24,438 nucleotides of DNA, from positions 1 through 24,438 of IMG/VR virus record IMGVR_UViG_3300046777_001108. One strand, given 5' to 3'. The position numbers were made by a program, and so were the translations under genes. The stretch is from a virus. The notes beneath the pieces were generated by a model. It was given only the letters and a program-made list of their open reading frames with translations, did not search any database and had not been told where the DNA came from. Shown here piece by piece: positions 18,021 through 21,586 of this stretch (positions are counted from its first letter, which is position 1; every line of letters starts with the position of its first letter).

Positions 18021-18083
18021 TTACAAATTACTTTGCGAATAAAGAAAACCAAAAACTAAAAACGCAATCATTAAAACTAACAA
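18021..18083 (-). CDS. 20-aa hydrophobic microprotein
   Basis: A TTG start at 18083 follows GAGGAGAAATAAA, an excellent ribosome site. The 20-residue product is almost entirely hydrophobic in its first 15 positions (LVLMIAFLVFGFLYS), a single membrane span. It directly follows the 29-aa gene and precedes a terminator hairpin. Similar in type to 14470..14538. Size makes the call tentative. Confidence 0.4.
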   Translation of the reverse strand: MLVLMIAFLVFGFLYSQSNL

Positions 18084-18084
18084 T

Positions 18085-18174
18085 TTATTTCTCCTCAATT
18101 TCATTTAGTAATTCCCAAAGTACTGGCTCTAATTCTTTTGCTACTAAATCTAATTTAGTTTGCAAGTCTTTCAT
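18085..18174 (-). CDS. 29-aa amphipathic helical peptide
   Basis: ATG 18174 lies after AAGGAGAATAATAA and overlaps the upstream stop (ATGA). The product (starting MKDLQTKLDLVAKELEPVLW) looks like one amphipathic acidic helix, as in small regulators or antirepressor-like peptides, but no function can be given. The good ribosome site and coupling argue it is translated. Confidence 0.55.
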   Translation of the reverse strand: MKDLQTKLDLVAKELEPVLWELLNEIEEK

Positions 18175-18338
18175 TTATTATTCTCCTTATAAAGAAAGTC
18201 CCAAGCCTTACGGCATAACACGATAGAGTTGCAGTTATCGCAACAGATAACCCCGTGAGGGTTAAGGTAGAAGTCATAGACATCAACCATAGCAGTTGTT
18301 GCCCCACATACGGAGGGCATTGGTAAAAAGGTACTCAT
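18171..18338 (-). CDS. Cysteine-rich small protein (55 aa)
   Basis: ICCDNCNSIVLCRKAWDF in the C-terminal half gives CCxxC...C, and an earlier Cys lies at residue 11; a zinc site is plausible. ATG 18338 overlaps the upstream TGA (ATGA). Same operon as 18335..18517. Function unknown. Confidence 0.7.
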   Translation of the reverse strand: MSTFLPMPSVCGATTAMVDVYDFYLNPHGVICCDNCNSIVLCRKAWDFLYKENNK

Positions 18339-18517
18339 TTAGTAACACTCCAATCTGACCATTGAGGCATACGCTCTAAGCCATAGTCTAACCAATAGCG
18401 GTCAATGTTTTGTTCACAATCTTGGCAGAAAGTGTATTGAAAATCGCCTACCTCTGAGATAGCAGAGAAGTAAGGGTTATGCTCAACGCATACTGTTGTT
18501 TTATTTAGTGTTATCAT
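18335..18517 (-). CDS. Small zinc-knuckle-type protein (60 aa)
   Basis: CVEHNPYF and YTFCQDCEQNIDRYW give CxxH and CxxC, a possible zinc site; the C-terminus is Trp-rich (MPQWSDWSV). AAAGG precedes ATG 18517, behind a TGTCAGT promoter (TTGTAT-17-TACACT). It leads a four-gene coupled run down to 18021. Function unknown. Confidence 0.7.
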   Translation of the reverse strand: MITLNKTTVCVEHNPYFSAISEVGDFQYTFCQDCEQNIDRYWLDYGLERMPQWSDWSVTK

Positions 18518-18571
18518 TTTGATAACCTTTCTTTAGGGGGCTTACTTATTGTTCAACCTTGTATACCTACA

Positions 18572-18600
18572 AGTGTAACAGATAGGACTGACAAATACAA
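18572..18600 (-). promoter_or_regulatory. TGTCAGT-class promoter for gene 18335..18517
   Basis: TTGTAT (18595-18600), 17 bp with TGTCAGT (18587-18593), TACACT with extended TGT (18572-18577). Confidence 0.65.
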
Positions 18601-18819
18601 ATCAAAAATAGGTATAATTCGGACATTGTGGCACGGGTCACATGTGTTTCATGTCACATTTGGGGGCACCAGTATAACAATTTGATAACGGTACTACCCC
18701 TATCGGCGTGTCGACTTGACAGGGAATATGTGCTCACTATATTTTTGACTTATTTATTTTTTAAACCCGTATCATACATCTGGACAAAATATTCAGATTT
18801 TAGGCTATTTGGGTTTTAC

Positions 18820-18835
18820 AAAATTTTTCAGATTT
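18820..18835 (+). repeat. 16-bp direct repeat, left copy
   Basis: AAAATTTTTCAGATTT, identical to 19072-19087; the pair encloses gene 18861..19073. A partial third copy (ATTCAGATTTTAGG) lies near 18791. Confidence 0.7.
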
Positions 18836-18848
18836 CGACGGGATAAGG

Positions 18849-18854
18849 TATAAT
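18849..18854 (+). promoter_or_regulatory. Leaderless -10 for gene 18861..19073
   Basis: TATAAT six bases before ATG 18861. A separate TTGACA-16-TATATT (18716-18743) lies further upstream on the same strand and could also feed the gene. Confidence 0.65.
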
Positions 18855-18860
18855 ATATTT

Positions 18861-19073
18861 ATGGGCATATTAGACAATCTAGAAAACTCAATGGACGATA
18901 ACTTTGACTGGTGTACAGCAAGTGCTTCTCAATTTGAATCAGCACCTATAACAGAAACAGACAATATGGGAAGAGATATGGGTGCTTGGACAAAAGGTCC
19001 AGCAGTCTATGATTCTTTGGCTCTAAAACTATTTTCAGAAACCTGTTGCGCTAACTGTTCTTGCGGTAAATAA
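18861..19073 (+). CDS. Plus-strand cassette gene, Cys-tailed protein (70 aa)
   Basis: The product starts MGILDNLENSMDDNFDWCTA, has GRDMGAWTKGPAVYDS and ends in CCANCSCGK, a probable metal-binding tail. I associate this type with small actinobacteriophage proteins of unknown function. TATAAT (18849-18854) lies six bases before ATG. It is the only plus-strand gene between 6.6 and 20.3 kb and is flanked by a perfect 16-bp direct repeat (18820-18835, 19072-19087). Confidence 0.75.
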   Translation: MGILDNLENSMDDNFDWCTASASQFESAPITETDNMGRDMGAWTKGPAVYDSLALKLFSETCCANCSCGK

Positions 19074-19087
19074 AATTTTTCAGATTT
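19072..19087 (+). repeat. 16-bp direct repeat, right copy
   Basis: AAAATTTTTCAGATTT, overlapping the stop of gene 18861..19073 and touching the stop of 19087..19272. Confidence 0.7.
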
Positions 19088-19272
19088 TAGATTAAAACGC
19101 CAGCAGCAGCAAGATCATCATATACCAAACCAAACATATATTCAAATGATTGACGCTGCTCAACAATTGCATCTGCAATCTGCTGATCGCTCATTCCATT
19201 TTGTCTAGCAAAGTTTGCATTATGGGTATTTACAGTATCAATCATTATGTTGATAATATCTTCTCTTGTCAT
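19087..19272 (-). CDS. Small conserved-type phage protein (61 aa)
   Basis: MTREDIINIMIDTVNTHNAN then SDQQIADAIVEQRQSFEYMF is a sequence type I recognise as a common small helical phage protein, often near structural genes. ATG 19272 is chosen because GGTGAG lies at good spacing; ATG 19281 overlapping the upstream stop is the alternative. Its stop lies at the edge of the second 16-bp repeat. Confidence 0.7.
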   Translation of the reverse strand: MTREDIINIMIDTVNTHNANFARQNGMSDQQIADAIVEQRQSFEYMFGLVYDDLAAAGVLI

Positions 19273-19277
19273 TTTTC

Positions 19278-19478
19278 TCACCATTTCTCTATAGGACATT
19301 TTGCTTCTTGTAATGTGGTTTTCAATTTCATGAAACATCCACACTTTCTGCATTTTGCGAGGGATTTCTTAAACCACTCACACTCATTGCATATTTTTAA
19401 ACGGGACTCAATGAGTTCACGATTTGATCTTGGTTGATTAGGATCAAACAAGTCCGTAAACTTAACATCATCACTCAC
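19278..19478 (-). CDS. Zinc-ribbon phage protein (66 aa)
   Basis: ICNECEWFKKSLAKCRKCGC followed by CPIEKW gives two CxxC pairs plus two more Cys, the familiar small phage zinc-ribbon pattern ending in CPxxKW. The GTG start at 19478 is chosen: it overlaps the upstream stop (GTGA) and has GGAG five bases before. GTG 19484 is the alternative. Function unknown. Confidence 0.75.
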   Translation of the reverse strand: MSDDVKFTDLFDPNQPRSNRELIESRLKICNECEWFKKSLAKCRKCGCFMKLKTTLQEAKCPIEKW

Positions 19479-20245
19479 TTCCACTCCACCTCTTGATCAT
19501 ATGTAACCGAATACTCTCCACCAAATACTTCTGCATATGAAATGATATCTCTATTATACCTGATAACGGTATTGACACCTACTTTGTCACTCATGTACTT
19601 CATACCCTTGACCAATGGCTCAAAACTCATCTGCTGGTCTTCTAGGGCCTTATTAAGGGTATCCAGGTATCTTTCCTTGCCGTATCTTTTAGATACAAAT
19701 GCTTGGTCTACATATTCAAATCTTGCATCTCTATCATTATCCCTTGCAATGTCCGAATTGTCCGTAATATACTTTACTGCAGGATGATCCATCCGTGTAG
19801 ACCAGTTTCGCATGTTATCGCTGTATTTCTCCATGTTCTTTAGAGTTGAATCAGCGAAAGCCATGCGTATAAGGTCGGAGTCGGAGGTTTGAACCTCTGT
19901 TGCGAACGAAATCAAAAAAGCGGTTGCATAAGGGAACTTGTCGGTATATGTCGTTACGCCGAAGTGAACATTCGGATTAAATGACTCAACCGACATATTG
20001 TCTTCAAGTAAGCGCATATGATTTCCGAGTGAAACATACTCTTGTCGATTCATATCGCAATCGACGAACAAGCATTCTTCTGGATTGATCCCGTCGGCGA
20101 GACATAAAATATTTTTATCATACGAACCAACTATTTTCGAACCGTTAAAACGCTCCAATAATTTTGCGGTCATAAAACCATCCATGTCAGGGGATATAAT
20201 TAAATTCTTGGAATGCTCAAGTGTATCGAGTATGGCTGTTTTCAT
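19475..20245 (-). CDS. DHH-phosphoesterase-like protein (256 aa)
   Basis: LIISPDMDGFMTAKLLERFN at residues 15-34 resembles DHH motif I (DxDG: Asp20, Asp22). LFVDCDMN (59-66) resembles motif II, and SLGNHM (72-77) sits where the DHH triad would be but reads GNH instead of DHH. It may be a diverged phosphoesterase or a non-catalytic relative; the C-terminal 170 residues are not recognised. It opens the minus-strand operon at the divergence point, with TATTTT six bases before ATG. Confidence 0.6.
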   Translation of the reverse strand: MKTAILDTLEHSKNLIISPDMDGFMTAKLLERFNGSKIVGSYDKNILCLADGINPEECLFVDCDMNRQEYVSLGNHMRLLEDNMSVESFNPNVHFGVTTYTDKFPYATAFLISFATEVQTSDSDLIRMAFADSTLKNMEKYSDNMRNWSTRMDHPAVKYITDNSDIARDNDRDARFEYVDQAFVSKRYGKERYLDTLNKALEDQQMSFEPLVKGMKYMSDKVGVNTVIRYNRDIISYAEVFGGEYSVTYDQEVEWK

Positions 20246-20277
20246 TTTTATAAAATACCCCTTATAATATTTTTGTT

Positions 20278-20547
20278 ATGACAATTCAGGACTGGGCTTC
20301 GTTAATCGTAGCAATACTTACAATTGTATCATCACTCGGTCTTGCTATCAAGTGGCTTGTCAAACATTATCTCAGCGAACTTAAGCCAAATTCTGGATCA
20401 TCATTAAAGGATCAGGTTAATAGACTCGAAAATGCAGTTCAAGAACAAAAGTTAGATTCTGAAAAATCAAGAGAACGTCAAGAGAAAAAACTTGATGAAA
20501 TGTATAGAATTTTAATCGAGCATATTGCTAAAGTTGATAAAAAGTAA
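20278..20547 (+). CDS. Membrane-anchored coiled-coil protein, holin- or tail-associated type (89 aa)
   Basis: Residues about 7-30 (ASLIVAILTIVSSLGLAIKW) are one transmembrane segment; residues 43-85 are a charged coiled coil (LKDQVNRLENAVQEQKLDSE). This layout is seen in phage membrane proteins near tail or lysis genes; a holin or spanin-like role is possible. TATAAT (20263-20268) lies nine bases before ATG, a near-leaderless start. It is the first gene of the plus-strand block. Confidence 0.7.
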   Translation: MTIQDWASLIVAILTIVSSLGLAIKWLVKHYLSELKPNSGSSLKDQVNRLENAVQEQKLDSEKSRERQEKKLDEMYRILIEHIAKVDKK

Positions 20548-20679
20548 CTCTATATATAATATATACTATATATAAGATATCTTCTATATATAAACCTTAA
20601 AGATATTCTTTTCTTCTTATATATATTTAAGTATACACCATCCCCATTCCTGATGATTTACTACAAACCAATACAAAAC

Positions 20680-20693
20680 GGACATTACAGACA
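20680..20693 (-). promoter_or_regulatory. TGTCC-N4-TGTCC box, degenerate
   Basis: TGTCTGTAATGTCC on the minus strand, in the gap before the hairpin RNA. Confidence 0.45.
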
Positions 20694-20721
20694 ATAACGA
20701 TTTGATAACTTTTAATATCAA

Positions 20722-20735
20722 TGTCCAGATTGTCC
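20722..20735 (+). promoter_or_regulatory. TGTCC-N4-TGTCC box 4
   Basis: TGTCCAGATTGTCC on the plus strand, 8 bp upstream of the TATAAT of the hairpin RNA. Confidence 0.6.
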
Positions 20736-20743
20736 TGATATGA

Positions 20744-20749
20744 TATAAT
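20744..20749 (+). promoter_or_regulatory. Extended -10 upstream of the hairpin RNA
   Basis: TGA-TATAAT (TG at 20741-20742). At the six-base spacing used elsewhere, transcription would begin at about 20756-20757, the first base of the hairpin. Confidence 0.55.
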
Positions 20750-20756
20750 TTATATT

Positions 20757-20812
20757 GACTAGTACTCTGGTTTGTCTCTCATACCCACCAGCCTGAGTAC
20801 TAGTCATTTTTT
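20757..20812 (+). ncRNA. Putative short hairpin RNA or promoter-proximal terminator
   Basis: GACTAGTACTC (20757-20767) pairs perfectly with GAGTACTAGTC (20795-20805), with TGGT/ACCA pairing inside, followed by A and six T (20807-20812). The stem starts where transcription from the TATAAT at 20744-20749 should start. The unit would make an RNA of about 56 nt that ends at its own terminator. A tandem TGTCC-N4-TGTCC box lies at 20722-20735. Alternative: a plain terminator protecting the structural genes from upstream transcription. Confidence 0.5.
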
Positions 20813-20813
20813 A

Positions 20814-20822
20814 TGGTATAAT
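20814..20822 (+). promoter_or_regulatory. Leaderless extended -10 for gene 20829..21209
   Basis: TGG-TATAAT six bases before ATG 20829, directly after the T-run of the hairpin RNA. Confidence 0.7.
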
Positions 20823-20828
20823 CTCAAT

Positions 20829-21209
20829 ATGAATACTTGTGGTCCCGAAATTTTTGGAGCAGATCCAGCCAGAATTAAATGGCAGATAGTTAGAGGAGAT
20901 ACCTCACCACTACGTATTGAATTTTTAGAAGACGACGAAGTTACATACTTTGATACTTCTGACTGGACTTATGAGGCTACCTCCTATGACCCTCAATCCG
21001 ATTTTCTTGATTCCCTTGAAGTTACAGCAGGTGATGGATATGTAGATATTATGGCTCCAGCCTCACTGACTCAGTATTGGGGCACTGGATATAAGTCAGT
21101 TGTAACAGAGTTAACTTTTGACCTTCAGGTAACTATTGACGAAGATACAGTTTGGACACCTCTGATTGGAACTATCTCTGTAATGGGAGATATTACAGGT
21201 AGTCTATAA
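20829..21209 (+). CDS. Probable structural protein (126 aa)
   Basis: IKWQIVRGDTSPLRIEFLED, the DWTYEATSYDP stretch, and TFDLQVTIDEDTVWTPLIGT suggest a compact all-beta domain as in phage tail or baseplate accessory proteins. TATAAT (20817-20822, extended TGG) ends six bases before ATG. It starts 17 bp after the T-run of the putative short RNA and is the first of a cluster ending in the tail fibre, which supports a structural role. Confidence 0.7.
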   Translation: MNTCGPEIFGADPARIKWQIVRGDTSPLRIEFLEDDEVTYFDTSDWTYEATSYDPQSDFLDSLEVTAGDGYVDIMAPASLTQYWGTGYKSVVTELTFDLQVTIDEDTVWTPLIGTISVMGDITGSL

Positions 21210-21295
21210 TGGCAGTAATTAAAGTATCAACTCCACGACCTGAGTTGCCATCAGTTATTAAGATTAAGAATAAACTATTTAAAGTAAATAAGTGA
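21209..21295 (+). CDS. Short basic protein (28 aa)
   Basis: ATG 21209 shares its A with the upstream TAA (TAATG). The product starts MAVIKVSTPRPELPSVIKIK and is Lys-rich to its end. Its TGA stop supplies the TG of the extended -10 for the next gene, so spacing is constrained on both sides. Function unknown. Confidence 0.55.
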   Translation: MAVIKVSTPRPELPSVIKIKNKLFKVNK

Positions 21296-21301
21296 TATAA
21301 T
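21293..21301 (+). promoter_or_regulatory. Leaderless extended -10 for gene 21308..21586
   Basis: TGA-TATAAT six bases before ATG 21308; the TGA is the stop codon of the preceding 28-aa gene. Confidence 0.7.
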
Positions 21302-21307
21302 CTTTTC

Positions 21308-21586
21308 ATGACAAATCACGCAATCATCTCTCTCAGCAATATAGAATCTACTCGCCTAACTCCAAATGGGGTTCACTCAGGTGTAGATATTACAATTCAG
21401 AACATAAACGAAAGCGCCTATATATATCTTGGCGGAGAAGGTTCTTTGAACTCAGAAGATTTTGGATACCGCCTGGCACCAGGAGCAGCATGGTCTGTTG
21501 AACTACCTGGTACAGATTCTTTGTATGCAATAGCAGACACAGATAATGCATATGTCGCAATTCTTCAGACAGGACTTGAGGGATAA
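21308..21586 (+). CDS. Probable structural beta-sandwich protein (92 aa)
   Basis: ITIQNINESAYIYLGGEGSL, FGYRLAPGAAWSVELPG and DSLYAIADTDNAYVAILQTG read as the strands of a small beta sandwich, a type common in phage head or tail decoration proteins. TATAAT (21296-21301) ends six bases before ATG. Its TAA overlaps the tail-fibre ATG by one base. No family name can be fixed by eye. Confidence 0.7.
   Translation: MTNHAIISLSNIESTRLTPNGVHSGVDITIQNINESAYIYLGGEGSLNSEDFGYRLAPGAAWSVELPGTDSLYAIADTDNAYVAILQTGLEG

Larger units (their letters stand above)
18518..18860. other. Divergent regulatory gap
   Basis: About 340 bp without a gene. It holds the minus-strand TGTCAGT promoter (18572-18600), a degenerate GGACA box (18621-18634), TGTCGACTTGACA (18709-18721; same 13-mer near 12173), a plus-strand TTGACA-16-TATATT (18716-18743), the first 16-bp repeat (18820-18835) and the TATAAT of gene 18861. 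Confidence 0.6.
20548..20756. other. Non-coding AT-rich gap between plus-strand genes
   Basis: It holds a run of TATATA repeats with an imperfect palindrome centred on AAGATATCTT (about 20575-20585), the degenerate GGACA-N4-AGACA box (20680-20693), the TGTCC-N4-TGTCC box (20722-20735) and the promoter at 20744. No gene is seen on either strand. Confidence 0.6.
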
